Assembly (NCBI GenBank): GCA_963457665.1
Contig: OY735207.1
Coordinates: 36,852,316-36,916,315 of the forward strand
Reading direction: 5' to 3'
Source: Thysanoteuthis rhombus
Taxonomy: Eukaryota; Mollusca; Cephalopoda; Oegopsida; Thysanoteuthidae
Length of the DNA: 64,000 nt
In this document: positions 11,143 through 23,690 of the stretch, piece after piece
Layout of the letters: each line of letters begins with the position of its first letter
Position numbering within the stretch: position 1 is the stretch's first letter
Notes under the pieces: model-generated
Databases searched by the model: none
Seen by the model: only the letters and a program-made list of their open reading frames with translations
Told to the model about the DNA's origin: nothing
Position numbers and translations under genes: made by a program

Positions 11143-13500
11143 GAATGACTCCTGTCACCACTTTGCTCCTAGCCATACATGTTAGGTATGATCTCTCTCT
11201 GGCAGCCTCAATAGCATTACATGTATGTTGCCATTCATCTCTTAGGAGCCATGACCATTCTGTGGACATGTGTGAAAATAAAAATATCTGATAGCAAAAT
11301 GGTATTTCAACCAAAGATACATCACACAAAGTGTACCAATATTACAAAAAATATTCTTTATAGCCATTTTGAAGAAATCTTTTTAGCTATAAAGTAGCTA
11401 TAATTATAGTTTGTTGCTGGATATGACTGATATTCTGGTGATTAAATGGCTTGGAGTGTCCATAATTTATTGCAGTAAAAACCAACATAAACTTATGTCA
11501 GTATATTTTGGACTTATTGAGCTTGAAAAATGTTATGCAGAAAATATAGTAAAGAGCATAAAAGGAATATAAATTTAAAAAAAAGGTTAGGCTTAGAGAA
11601 CCTTGTTGGAAAAGGAATTGATAATATCTACCAAACAATCTGGTGCCAATGATTTATAGTCTAGGGATTAAGGTTTTGAAAGATCATACATTTTTTGGAC
11701 AATGTTATCATTTTGTTATATTTTGATTTATATTCAAAGGTATACAAATGAGATTATTAATATAAAAATACTTAGAAATGAAAGGCAATGGCTCAGCTTC
11801 CCTTTGGTACCATTTTTGTTTTTCTATCATTGAAACAGACTGTGATATGGTGGAATTAACGCCTACAAGTTTTTTGTCAGAAGTGTACACTTAGCATGGA
11901 AATAGTTATATCACACATAACCTAATTAAGTTTTTTTGTGAGAACATTTTTGATTCTCATTCAGTGGACACTGCCAAATAATCTGGTACTCATGAAAAAA
12001 TGTATACAAGATGGTGCATGGTAGACCCTATTGACCCCCAGTTCACGACTACATTCTCTCGGCTTTCATTTTTTTTTCCAGATATGTCCAATTGGAAATG
12101 GGTGAGAAGGTCCCGAAGAGAAAAAGATTTCACATTAGAATAGAAAGTAAATTCAATTTTAAACTCTTCACAAACAGTAAATAGAAAAGGGAGTGAAATC
12201 TCACAGAAAATTATTTATGTACAAATTAGAACCAGAATTATGTTAGTGTTGAAAAAAGCTGCTTATCAAAATCAATTGAGGAATTTTGATGCTCAGTAAT
12301 CCTTCATTTTGAAAAGCTGCAGAAATTCAAACAATTATGAATGGAGTTTCATGGAATTTTCTGTGCTCTATTTCCTTAGTAATCAAATTTGATGATTTAA
12401 AAATGCACCATGATGATATTCTCTCTCTTTAATGCAATTACTTCACCTACCTTATTATTTTTATGGATTTACAAGTTCATTAATTGACAATGTACCTGAA
12501 GAAAATTTCAAAAATATTTTCTAGATCGTTGGTTTCAAAACTGGGGTCATCAGACTCCTAAGGGTCCAACAGATAATAGTGAGGTACCCGCACTTGAAAA
12601 TATAAATTAAAACCATGAGTTTAAAATCAGGATAACTGAGCTTCGTGTGATATCTTTGTATAACCAACTAATTGTTGAGCATGACTTGAGAATTAATACA
12701 TCAAATATGACAATGCAAAATCTTGTTTCAGAGATATATAATACATCTCATTGATATCAAAAATCATTAGTATTGTATACAGACTTGCTACATATTTTGG
12801 GATTTGAATAAATGTAATCCATTTAAAATAGATATGACTTTCAAAGGTCAAGAGTTGGTTATTATTGTAGTTCATTAATAGTAGTCTAAAAACTAAAGGA
12901 TAAAAATGAAGGTCTGCCAGAATATTTTCTTCATAGCAGGGGACCTTGTGATGTCAAAATTTTTGAAACAACTGTTCTCAATAATTCCTGGAGGAAATAT
13001 CTGCTATTAACTTTGCTATAACTCACCTCACAAACAGTTGTGTTATGTTGATTAGAAAATTGAAAAGTGTAGAAAAAATAGTATTGAATTTGACAATTTT
13101 TCAGTTTTATTTGCCAAACTAGTAAAATATCTGTTGCTTTGATAACAGTACATACATAAGGGCAGAAATCTAAAATACTGTGGTACCAGAAAAAAGATTC
13201 ATGGAAGTATAAGGACAACAAATCTCACTGAGCTGCAAATTTAAGGTCATTAAAAATTGTTTCGATTTTGAGTATTGATTTTTTGGGGGCACCCTTGTAT
13301 GCAACAAAAAATACATCGAAGATATTTCCATCACATCATATTTTAATACAAAATCGAAAATAGATTTAATTAAAATATTGCAAATGATAGATTTCAATGG
13401 GTCTATATCAAATTTTTCTAAATTATTTTTCTAGGAAAAGATATTGTCAATGTAATTTTCAAAACATATTCACCAGCAAACAACTCTATATATTCCATTA
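11143..13500. other. Intergenic, nothing recognised
   Basis: AT-rich with short unsupported open frames. No repeat pair or conserved protein motif was found by eye. Confidence 0.45.
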
Positions 13501-13529
13501 CTTATATAACTTGACTTCTCAGTTTTTTG

Positions 13530-14690
13530 TCTCCAAAACTTTGTTTGGTGACTGGTCATTTGTATGCTTTCTCTGATGCATCCCAATGAATCGTCCAGCA
13601 TTTGTCAGCCATCATACTGATATTGGAACATTCCTTGGTACTTTCTTTCTTTGCCCGTGATACCGTAATGAAATCAATCACCTTTCTCCTCACACAATGA
13701 TTTATGGGGGAAAATTCTAAACGCTAATCTAAAAAGTAAAATTTGAGGCTTATGTTGCCATCCAACTCTTCAAACTGGCAAATTTCTAACAATTCATTTG
13801 TAATTTGAATCCTCGTTGTTATCTGAGAACTTAAAGATTACTTTTTGAATGATACCCGAGCCTCTTGTTCCAAGTTGTTCATCGCAGCATCAAGTTCTCA
13901 ATCAGAAATGATTTTTTTTGATATGAGGTCCATTAAATACACTCTTTTTTCAATTTAGCTCCAGACAAACCAGGAAAGTTTTGACAGAAATAAATGAAAC
14001 AGGTTCCATCTTTTGATCGGACTTCAACAAACCGCTTCATTAATTCAAACTTGAAATGAAGTGGTGGTAGCATCATCTAGGTTGACCAAGCTAGGTCTGA
14101 TGATGTTTTTTTTTTCAAAGCTATAGATTTTTTCCATAACCATCTGAACGAAATGAAAATCACTGACTCTGCTGTTCCGCTCACATAGAAATGTTTGTAT
14201 ACCTCGACTGCTGACCCAGTAAGATACATGGAACTTTCAGGTACCCACATACGAGCCAACAGTATTCATTGTAGTTGATTTTCTCAGGAACCTTTGCCAA
14301 ATTCTGATATGTTGCTTTTAAATGTACTGAATAGGCAACATGAATTGATGCGTTTTCATCACCATTATAAGAAAGTACCCCATTTAGGTTTCTTTGAGAT
14401 CAATCTATGAATAGTCTCCATTCTTTTGCGTTATGATCTATGCCAAGTTTTTGATCTAGGCCACAATGTCTGTGCAATAAACGAAGGATCCATCTTTCTT
14501 AAAATATGGTGCAAACTCTGTTGTCCTATTTCTGTACCAAGAGAAGGTTGTATCTGAATGTAATGAATTATTATTTTTAAAATCAGGACCCCTAAGAACT
14601 TTGCAGCATCTTTTAAGAGATGAGGGTCGCTTACTAAATCATTACATTCATCCTGAGAGAATGGCTGTGGCTAATTACTTGAAATTCTTT
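13530..14690 (-). pseudogene. Decayed ORF of an uncharacterised repeat-borne protein family
   Basis: Reading the minus strand across frameshifts and stops gives, in order: SQDECNDLVSDPHLLKDAA (near 14640), W-x-R-x-RT..EF (near 14530), EWRLFID (near 14420), a GVL-x-x-NGDENASI-x-VAYSVHLK-x-TY segment (near 14340), LVCG-x-LKV-x-ILLGQQS-x-YT (near 14220), then RPSLVN, and MMADKCWTIHWDAS (near 13590). These are landmarks of a protein of about 500 residues that recurs in many invertebrate genomes and is usually left unnamed. At least six stops and several frameshifts show it is dead. It probably spread with a mobile element; the function is unknown. Confidence 0.6.
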
Positions 14691-14699
14691 GTCACCATC

Positions 14700-16930
14700 T
14701 TTGTATTTTCTTTTAAATTATCAAAACTAACAGATGAAGTAGGTATTAGTAGATTGGTTTAATTGCAAACCTAATAGTAGCCGCAGCCAAGAAACTAGCA
14801 AGCATTACAAACCGACTTCAGCCTCTCTCCCATGTTTAGTTGTTGGAGGATATTGAGACAATATGCTGTCTGCTCAACATCAGAATGGTATTCAAATTAT
14901 AAAGGGGAAACAAGCCGTCCCCATAAAATAAGAATTGAGAACATCTGAAAGCTGTAATACATGGGGACACTTTTGAATCTGGTATGGCTGACCGCACATG
15001 GAGGGAGGAAGGTGCATACAGACCCTCATGAAATGAAGTTAAAATAATAGTAAAAAATATTGGCGATTAAAATGTCTAAAAGAAGCTGTCTATATACTAT
15101 GTTCAGACAACCCGATCAGCAGACTGAGTATCAATATGAACAGAAAACTCTTTTGGGAATACTCCCAGAAAAGGGAGGTAACTCCAAAACACAGTGGCAC
15201 GTAGGGCAGGATGGAACAATCTCCAAAACATAGTTATATTAAAAAAAATGGCTGTGATGTGACAGGTTGGCTAGAGTAAGGAGCATGCATCACAGGAACT
15301 AGTTTCCTCATTCAAGAACACCTAAAGGAGGCTAGGATACACACATCCAAAACATTGTGGAAAAGAGAGCAACATAGATGAAAATATTCTGATGAAACTA
15401 CATACAATGATTGAAACATCCTGTCTAACAAAATTCAGACAAGCACAGTGGCACAGTTGTTATTTTAGTGTATTTTGTTACTTCCATTACTGACAACTCC
15501 CCTTGTATTTCCCATATTCATTTTATGCTTCCTTATTCCAATCAGGCCCAGAGCGGTCATAGATTTGCTCTAAATTTCACGCTATTAACAGTGGATTACC
15601 AAGTCATAAAATACAAATCGGCTGCTTAGGAAAATAGTGGCTAACTCCACAGCCATCATTATAGCAATTAAAAATAATGATAGTTTTGCAAAATTGTTTT
15701 TCTCCAAGAAGACCTCATGAAAAGATGTCATCAAAAGGAATGAGGTATGATTTGAATGATATCCTGAAACTTGGATGTTGATATTGAGCCTGATACAATT
15801 GACGAAAATGAGATGTTGGACGATGAAGCTGACGATAGACATACTGATGATCAAAGGGCAGAATATGCATGTACTAATGGAACCGCTGATAAACAGTTTA
15901 GCGTGCTTACTTTTGTCGCCATTTTAAAAAATGATTAGGTCATTTGACCAATGAATTGATTAAAATTTTATACACCCATATAGTTCTTTATGAAATCATC
16001 TTGAAATACATCCTTATTTACTTTTACATTGTAATATTGATTCAGTTTTCACCTATCTATGCAAGCTTGAATTTACCTGTTATCGGTAGTGACAAACACT
16101 ATTGGTGTAACTTGTCTATAAAGTCTGCTCATCACTTTATGGTCACATTTGTGGCACAGTCTCGCTCTGAAATATAATCAGTAATATATCATTCCAAATA
16201 AACATGCATTTTGCTTTAATTCTGTTGTGCTGTAGTTTTACAGAGCCAGGAATGAGTGAAGCACATTATTGAAAAATCTGGATATAGCAGCCATTTTGAA
16301 GACATAATGAGATCACATGACCATTATATTTGCATAATTTTGCAAATGAATGGTTCAATTGAAACCCATATCTTATAACCTTCTATGACTTACTTGGGTT
16401 TCTTGGAAAATGAGAAAACTTAAATCCTTCAATTATGACCTTACCACCCTTGCATTGCAACCTTAGAAAAAAAAACAGGCCTGAATGACTGAATCCACTC
16501 CATATTATTGTAATAGTATGGCTATATCCTACTGAATAAACACATATACCTGAATCTCCTGTTTTGTTATTAGCTATCATAAAATGATGTCAGAATGAGG
16601 GAACAGGTATGATGATCAGAAACAAAGTTTTTTTTACTGTTGAAAGTCGTGGTTTTACAGTAATATTTTGTATTAAAAATATCAAGTTTAACTAACGCTT
16701 AACACACTGAACAAAAACGTATGTGCTTAACTATTATCAGTCAAAGTGAAACAAACTACAACTGTTTCTCATCAAACTTTTCCTTTTCGTCAAGCTACAC
16801 TCCATTTTTACAGACCACGTTACAATGTCAGTGTCGAAGTGAAAATAAACTATCTCTTTGTTTCATTTTTATTTCATCCAGTTAAGAAGGTAGAGAAAAA
16901 AGTGATACATTCATCTCTCAAGGAGTGAAG
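14700..16930. other. Intergenic, no assigned gene
   Basis: No recognised element. A short acidic open stretch on the plus strand near 15757-15940 (ENEMLDDEADDRHTDDQ) ends at a stop with no splice support; it could be a transposase N-terminal relic but was not identified. Confidence 0.4.
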
Positions 16931-17039
16931 GTAAAAGACGTAAAAAATTACATTGGGCCATTTCAAGCTTATGTTAGGCCAAGGTCAAATTTGCGTGTGT
17001 CAAGGTATCAAGTTTTGCAGTGCCATCAAGAGGCCAATG

Positions 17040-17405
17040 AATCAGCCCATGCCTTCCTCAAAGAACATGGAGTAGTGTGAATACTACACCACAGTTGAAA
17101 AGACGATCATTGAAGATTCGCTTATTTTGGGGATCCGAAGTTGAAGTTGACCCTAAATTCCTTGCTCAATGAGGGGAAGGATCTCACTACAGTGGATGCC
17201 CTATGCATTGCAAAGACAGAGGAAACAAGCCTGTGGCAGGTAGAGGCAATCCGGCTTGCACTCACTCAATAGAGTCAAAAGGTGGTTGGAATTTTTTTTT
17301 AAATTGCAGATTTTGTGATAAAGGTCATCCCCAAAGGGACTGCCCCACAAGATCTGCAAGATGTTGACTGGGCTCATGCGTGTGAAAGTTGTGGAAAAGG
17401 GGATG
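17040..17405 (+). pseudogene. Gag-like remnant with zinc-knuckle residues (LTR-type retroelement)
   Basis: After a stop near 17080 one frame runs CEYYTTVEKTIIEDSLILG, then DPKLKLTL, NEGKDLTTVDALCIAKTEET (17081-17245), the helix pattern before nucleocapsid in Ty3-like gag proteins. About 40 bp later another frame gives CRFCDKGHPQRDCP and then AHACESCGKG, a pair of C-x2-C-x3-GH-x4-C-like knuckles. Frames are broken and no pol domain follows, so it is a fragment. Confidence 0.6.
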
Positions 17406-18007
17406 GGGGCAGTATAATAGTGATTGTGAATACATAGGCGTTGATAAGATAGGTATATATGTGTGTGTGTATATGCGATGAATAAGGAATAGATGTTTTA
17501 GCAGTTGGGCAATGGGGTTGATATTGTGTATGGGCAATTTACATTGTTTGATATTGCGCCTTGCTAAATGCGGACCAATGTTGAAGCAACCTGGTCCTTG
17601 GACAATGGTGTTACTTTATGAGATGACAACTAATAAGATGGATTTCCTTTTGTGTTGGTGATTTTTTTTTGTGTTTAATTTTATGATGGGGCTGTCTTGT
17701 TAGTTGAAATCATGGCCTAATTTGTTTCTATGTGTTGTCAGTTTAAATAAATCCTCTGTTGCTTTCCCTGATCAATACTTTAGGGCAATCCTGACAAGAG
17801 ATTGCATATATGCATGCCTCTGGATTATTTTCTCTCAGAAGTTTTGTAATAAGATCTTTGATCATCTAAGATGTGCTTGTGGTGATGTATATGTCTGAGT
17901 CTCTTATACTGTTGGCAAATATCGTGAATTGGTAGGTAATTAGATGTATCTGTTTGGGGATGTTGTTATTATTTTTGCCAGCGTAATGTCTTTTGTACGC
18001 TTTTCTT

Positions 18008-18418
18008 TCAGCCTTGTGTATGAAATGGTGGGGTAGATGAGGTTTTTATTGGTATTTTCTTCATTTTTAAAAATAATTTTGGGCTGTATATCTTGATAGC
18101 TCTCAGGTATAATCCAGTTACGATTTCTAATTCATTTCTAGAACTGTGGTGTGAGCAAAAATTGATTAGGTCATTTTTCTTGATAGATTTGCAATATACA
18201 CTTAACAGTAGATCAGTGTTGGATCTATGCTGTAACATATTGAGGTAGGATATATTGATGTTTTCTATCTCATGTGTAAAGTTTGGAGTAGTTTGGTTTA
18301 TATCCTGGTTATATATCAAGAGGGTGTCATCTATGTATTGGAAATAGTGTGCATTTTCAGGTATAATGCTTTCCAAGACACTCGATTCTAAAAATTCTAA
18401 AAAGTGGCTCACAAGCAC
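18008..18418 (-). pseudogene. Penelope-like reverse transcriptase, intact 136-codon piece
   Basis: Longest open piece of the PLE. It carries YIDD (aspartates needed for polymerisation), the LLLSVYCKS motif equivalent to the Penelope FSVYRKPT block, and a downstream L-x-RA helix. It is open at both ends to stops and frameshifts. Confidence 0.8.
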
Positions 18419-18696
18419 TCTACTAGAATTTTTGTTTGTAAAATTTGTACTTGAAAGGAAAAAAACATTGATTTGTGAAAAGTGTGCAAATTTTAATAAT
18501 TTGTCTACTGGTAGGGATACAGTTGTTTCTGATTTATTAAGATGATTTTTGAAGAAGGTTAAGCATCTTTTGATAATACGTTAGTGTAGAGAGATTTGAT
18601 ATTGGGTCTGGCTATTAGTTTGTTGTTGATATGGATAATCAGTTGGTTGTTGGCAAGGTCAAATGAGTTTCTAATGTGTGAGGGACTTGTGGTATC

Positions 18697-19190
18697 TAAA
18701 AGAACCAGATGATCCCAATAATCCTAAAAAGAAGATTATACAATCAATGCATTCTACCAATAGTCACTCATGGAGCTGAAACATGGAACTTAACCAAGAG
18801 ACAGGCCTGCAAACTGAGAAGTATGCGACACACGCATAAGAGGATCATGCTCAACCTTACATGGAGGAATCATAAGACAGGACAGTATATAAGGAGGAAA
18901 ACAGGTGTTCGGGACATCACAGAAACTATTAAAAAACTCAAATGGCAATGGGCAGGCCATCTTGCAAGAATGAAAGACAACAGATGGACATCACGTCTCA
19001 CAACATGGATCCCCAGAGATCACATAAGAAACCGAGGCCGACAGAACATAAGATGGAGAGATAAACTTGACAAATTCAGGAAATACTGGCTCTGCGATGC
19101 CCATGATAGGGAATTGTAGCTAATCCTGGGGAAGGTCTATGTCCAACGAAGGACATTAAAAGACTGATGATGATGATGATGATGATGACT
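18697..19190 (+). mobile_element. RTE-type LINE, 5'-truncated 3' end with (TGA)n tail
   Basis: The open frame 18709-19119 encodes RRLYNQCILPIVTHGAETW, W-x-GH-x-AR (WAGHLARMKDNRW) and RGRQNIRWRDKLDKF, the C-terminal domain typical of RTE/BovB-like reverse transcriptases. The 3' UTR is short (AATCCTGGGGAAGGTCTATG...GGACATTAAAAGAC) and the end is TGATGATGATGATGATGATG, a hallmark of this clade. The flanks are both Penelope reverse-transcriptase sequence, so it inserted into that gene. Confidence 0.88.
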
Positions 19191-19340
19191 TTAGCTGTCC
19201 TGTGGTGAGTGCTGTCAATGGCACATATAATGGGTCTCCTGGGGACGTTGGTTTTGTGAGTTTTGGGTAAACTGTATAGTTTTGGGGTTCTAGGATTATA
19301 ATCAATTGGTGTGGTCCATGATTTTTGTTCATTAGTTATT

Positions 19341-19754
19341 ATATAATTTCTTCAAAGTTTTGTTTTTTTACAGATTTCTTTATTGATGTTTTGTATATTT
19401 ATCTCTATGGAGGTGTTGTTCTCATCGATATCCCATTGGGTACTTGGTACACATTTTTTCCCAGGCACTTTTTTTTTCACACATTCAGAATCTACTTGAG
19501 AAATTACTATCCCTCCCTCATTACAAATCACAAACCACATATAAAATCACCATTTCATGCATATCTCAAAAACAATTTCTTGATAAAGCCAGTTTTGGCA
19601 AAACGTTGAATTGAAATAAAGAAATACATTTGTACAAACATGGCCTTCTAATATTGTCATTTAATTCTCATATTGTTGAATTAACCATGATTAATGCCGA
19701 TATACTGGTCATATATATACATACATATACATACATATATATATACACACATAC
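19341..19754. other. Sequence adjoining the Penelope-like element, unassigned
   Basis: May include more of the Penelope-like element (a GGCAAAACG...AAATAAAGAAATAC segment near 19590 looks like a retroelement terminus), but no protein motif could be placed. Confidence 0.35.
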
Positions 19755-19980
19755 ACCTATATAAATATATATGAGATTATACACCTCTGACTCACTTTTA
19801 TTTGAGTATTTACAAGCAAATACACACATTCCCTCTCATACAGACATAGACATACCAATTTTATTACTCATATATACATATATATACACATTTTGTTCAC
19901 AAAGTATATGTACTTATGATTATCTTTTGCCTTAATCATATTTTCATTTGATGCATTTCATTGATTATATTATCTGCCTG
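19755..19980 (+). repeat. Dispersed repeat family 5, copy a
   Basis: Shares ACTCACTTTTATTTG, ACATACCAATTTTATTACTCAT, a TA-rich middle, TATGTACTTAT, TTTTGCCTTAATCAT and ATTTCATTGATTATA with 26885-27107, same orientation. The internal CA/TA-rich parts vary in length. Confidence 0.75.
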
Positions 19981-20355
19981 CTTACTGGTCGAGTATATTG
20001 CCTGAACTCACACACACAGACTAGAAATTAATGCAATTAAAGGAGAAAATAATCGAGAATATCAGCAGCCTTGTCTGTTCAATGAATCTCGTCGGTGGAG
20101 ATCAAGAAATATTCGTTCCCCTCCATTCTGGTGTATTTGGAGACATTCTCAATATTGAAAGTATTGTTTCACTCCTGATGTTCACATATGAGTTGTAGGC
20201 AGTGCTGTGCAAGTTCACACTTCAGAAGATCTTGCATATAATTAGTTCACACGGATTAAGATGAACTAATTCACAATTTTGAACACAGTCACAAAAACTA
20301 ATTACTTTGCATTCATTTCTGCCATTTTTTTTCAGTGAGCTGCATCAAGCTATTT

Positions 20356-20704
20356 GGTAACACTCCATAATAGCCATCAATGATAAATGATAAATTGATG
20401 GTTAATTAAAGTTTAGTTAATTGTTATTTACTATTTTTTAATGGTTAGTAATTATTTGTAAACTATCTATGAACATTATTTTGATGGCTATTATCAAGTT
20501 GTAACCATCATTAATATATGGTAAACTGATAGTTAATTAAACTTTATTAATGATGACGGCTGCAACTTTATCCAAATGATGTTTACAGATGGTCTAGAAA
20601 TAATTATTAATCATCAACAAACAGTAAATGTCTATTAACTAGAGTTTGACAGTTCATTAATTCATCATCCATTAATGATGGCTATTATGAAATGTAAAGT
20701 AACC
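20356..20704. mobile_element. MITE with long terminal inverted repeats
   Basis: The left end GGTAACACTCCATAATAGCC matches, on the opposite strand, the right end GGTTACTTTACATTTCATAATAGCC, and complementarity continues through CATCA-x-TGAT and TTAATTAA-rich sequence. Inner segments (TTGATGGCTATTATCAAG near 20480) repeat the same motif, making the element nearly palindromic. It is 349 bp and non-coding. The superfamily is not assigned because the target duplication is unclear. Confidence 0.65.
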
Positions 20705-21115
20705 GACTCCTACCCTTCCATCTACAGCCTCTGCCCACTTCATATACTAAATGAATTACTGTGTATAAATTGTCACATATCTTGATATTGTTTCACTATT
20801 CCCTCAAAAAATTAACTTGCAAAACTTTTAACTGTTATCTTTGAAAATTTTCAATCATTCTCCTTTGCAATCCACTTTTGTCCATTTTGAGCACCCATAC
20901 TCAACTTTGTCGATCCGCTTGAACCGGTATCCAAAAATTACTGAACAAGAAAAAACTTAAGCACACTTTTAAAAATTTTTTAATCATGTTTTAAAATAGT
21001 GTTTCGAAGATTTTTAGAGTTCTCTGATGATATCTATGCTTTAGCTTTGCAAACTATTCAAAATAAATTATCATTTGTAAGAATTTGATTGAATTATGAT
21101 TAAAAAGTTTCATTA

Positions 21116-21650
21116 TTACATAACAAAACTGCTTAAATAATCCAATCTCTCCATGAGCATGATTCTTTCATGTGCACATTGCATGCTTCTCAGTTTGAGG
21201 GTCAGTCTCTTGGTTAGGTTCCATGTTTCAGCTCCATGGGCAACTATCGGAAGGATGCATTGGTTATATAATCTTCTTATAAGGGTTAATGGGATATTTT
21301 TATTCATGAAGGTTGAGCTTGCTCTGCCAAAGGCATGCCATCCTAGAATGATTCTTTGCTTGATTTCCTCTTTTGAAGATTTCATGGAGATTCGTTGTCC
21401 TAGGTAAATGTTGTGGTCTACTTTCTCCAGCTTTGTGCCTTTGATTTTGATCATTGTGTGTTTATTTCTGATGTGATTGTTGTACATGACCTTTGTTTTA
21501 CTGTAGTTCATGTGAAGGCCAACTTTCTTGCTTTCTTCATTCAGTTCATCTGGCATTAGTTGGAGGTCATGAAGGTTCTCTGCAAAAAAGATGATGTCAT
21601 CTGCAAATCTAAAGTTGCTTAGGTCATTCATTATCATCAGTCTTTTAATG
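21116..21650 (-). pseudogene. RTE-type reverse transcriptase fragment (palm to thumb)
   Basis: Minus-strand reading gives LSNFRFADDIIFFAE (FADD catalytic box), MNYSKTKVMYNN, LGQRISM, RRLYNQCILPIVAHGAETW and CAHERIML, then unrelated sequence. The FADD aspartates are intact. It lies immediately downstream of another RTE fragment's 3' end on the same strand and ends before the C-terminal domain. The 5' part of the surrounding open frame (before LSNF) is out-of-frame RTE 3' UTR. Confidence 0.85.
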
Positions 21651-23690
21651 TCTATCATTGGATATAGACCTTTCCCAGGATTTGCCACACCTCTCTATCA
21701 TCAACCAGTACTTTCTGAATTTGTCTGATTCATCTCTCCATTTTTTATTCTTTTGGCCTCAGTTGCACATGTGATATCAGGGGATCCATGTTGTGAGTCA
21801 TGATGTCCATCAGTTGTCTGCCATTCTTGCAACATGACCAGCTCATTGCCATTTAAGTTTTCTAATGGATTCTTGTATTTTTTGAACACCTGTTTTCTCC
21901 CTGATGTATTGTGCTGTCTTGTGATATCTCCATGTTTGGTTGAACATGATTCTTTCATGTGCATATTGTTTGGCTCTCAGTTTGCAGGGCTTTCTCCTGG
22001 TTTAGGTATTCACTGTCATTTTGTTTTCTGCTGCAGTCTCTTTTAGTTGATTTATTGAATGGAAATGGTCCATGGTCAAGTAGCTTGTTCTAAAGCCAGG
22101 TGGCTCCCATGGTTGGTTTTCATCTAGTGTTTTGGTGATTCAGTTGGTGATAACTTTAGTGAAAAATTTGTTGATGCAGTTGAGAAGACTTATGGTCTGT
22201 AGTTGTTAAAGTCTTCCAGATTTCCTTTTTTATATTACAGCATTATGATTGCAGTGTTCCAATCTTCTGGGACTTTACTTTGTTTTATGCGTAAGTTGAA
22301 TAGCATGGCTAGTTTCCTGATGATGATCTTACCAGCTTTTTTGAGTAGGTTGATGGTAATATTATCCAGGGGCCTTTCCTTTCTTTATTTACATGGGGGC
22401 TTGTAAAACTTCTCATGGCATAACTTCTGGGAAATTCTCAATCCTCTTTGTTGTTTTGTGGCTCTCGTTTGGAGGAATAGAGATTTTGGTAGAATTCTTG
22501 AGCACTTTTGACAATCGCGTCTCTGTTGTTAGATTTCCATTTCCCTCGAGTATACTAGTTATTTGTTTCCATCCTATATTGAGAGCTTCGTTAATAGACT
22601 TGAAACCCTAACCTTTTTTGAGGATTGTTTCAATGATTTATGTTGTGTATCATCTTTTATCTTCTTTTCATTTCTTTTGGATTGTTTTATTTTGTTTGGT
22701 TTCTTCAATTTTCCCTCTTGTTGTTGATGGCTTGAGAATTTTGCATTTTTCCATGAGATTCTTGGTTTCATCTGAGATTCTACTGATGGTTTGTGTGCAC
22801 TTTGGTTTAAATATTGTAGTGACTCTGATTAGAGAGGCTGTTATTTTGTTGTTGAATTCGTTGATGTCAATGTCATTCTCCTCTGGTTTGGTGAGAATTT
22901 TATGTCTGTTTTTCAGTTCAAGCCTGAAGGATCAAGTGAGTACTTTCAGTACATTTAGTAGTTGCGGTTTGATATAGAATATTTTTCTGCATTCTTCGTT
23001 GGTACTGATTTGCATTTTACATCTTACCATTCTGTGGTTGCTTCCTATGTTGACTTGATTTAGAACATGGTTATCTTTGAGAGTGTCACTTTTGTACCCT
23101 AAGATGTAGTCTATTCTATTCTTGGTTCCATGATTGTGGCTCATCCGAATCCATTTTTTATTGGGTTTCATAGTTACGAAATTCACTAGATCTTCACTTC
23201 TCTCGTTCCGTACTTTATATCGGAACTTGCTAATGCAACATTCATTTGCTTGTCCTACCTGTGCGTTGGAGTTATGATGACATTAAAGTATTTTCTGGTA
23301 CCTTGGAGTATGAAGTTCTATTCATTGTAGAAGTTGTCTATTTCCTTTTGACAGCAAAATGGGAGCGTAGACTTAGATGATATTCAGTTTATACTTATTT
23401 GAGAGTTGTACAGTAACACTGGCAATGCGGTCAGAAACAGCTTTGAAGCTTACCATGTTGTCTTTAATTTCTATTTTGATGTGAAAGCCTACTCTGGTTT
23501 GTTTTACTCTTTTCCGTTGATGTAAAGATGTTTGCTCTTTAGTTCAATCAGTTCTTTTCCGAGTCTTCTCATTTCACTTACACTGATTATGTCCCATTTG
23601 ATGTTTTTGATTTCATTTTCAAGATCAGTGAAGTGCATGTCTGTGGAGAGTGTTCTGACATTATTGGTGCCAATGTATAATGTTGTTCAG
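21640..23690 (-). mobile_element. RTE-type LINE, endonuclease plus partial RT, internally deleted
   Basis: Reading from 23690 down on the minus strand: NVRTLSTDMHFTDLENEI...WDIISVSEMRR (apurinic endonuclease N-terminus), KNRIDYILGY and IGSNHRMVRCKM (endonuclease C-terminus, 23140-23010), AQEFYQNLYSS (near 22500), then RT-N motifs (KGKAPG near 22360, PEDWNTAII near 22260, NYRP-x-SLLNCINK near 22190). Sequence then jumps near 21990 to KYAHERIMFN-like, KTGVQKIQESIRKLKWQ and the 3' UTR ending AAAAGACTGATGATAATG (about 21640). The FADD palm is missing. Many stops. Confidence 0.85.

Larger units (their letters stand above)
17540..19340 (-). mobile_element. Penelope-like retroelement, degenerate, interrupted by an RTE insertion
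   Basis: Read right to left on the minus strand: PIDYNPRTPKLYSLPKTHK and RRPI (19340-19200), the PLE reverse-transcriptase start. After the inserted block (18700-19190) come TTSPSHIRNSFDL and IKSLYTNV, then HYFQYIDDTLLIYN (18330) with the YIDD catalytic box, and LQHRSNTDLLLSVYCKS with NFCSHHSSRNE (18250-18130). Further on lies IYAISCQDCPKV-x-I-x-ESNRG (17815-17755), a damaged GIY-YIG endonuclease domain. RT then GIY-YIG is the canonical Penelope layout. Stops and frameshifts make it inactive. Confidence 0.82.
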
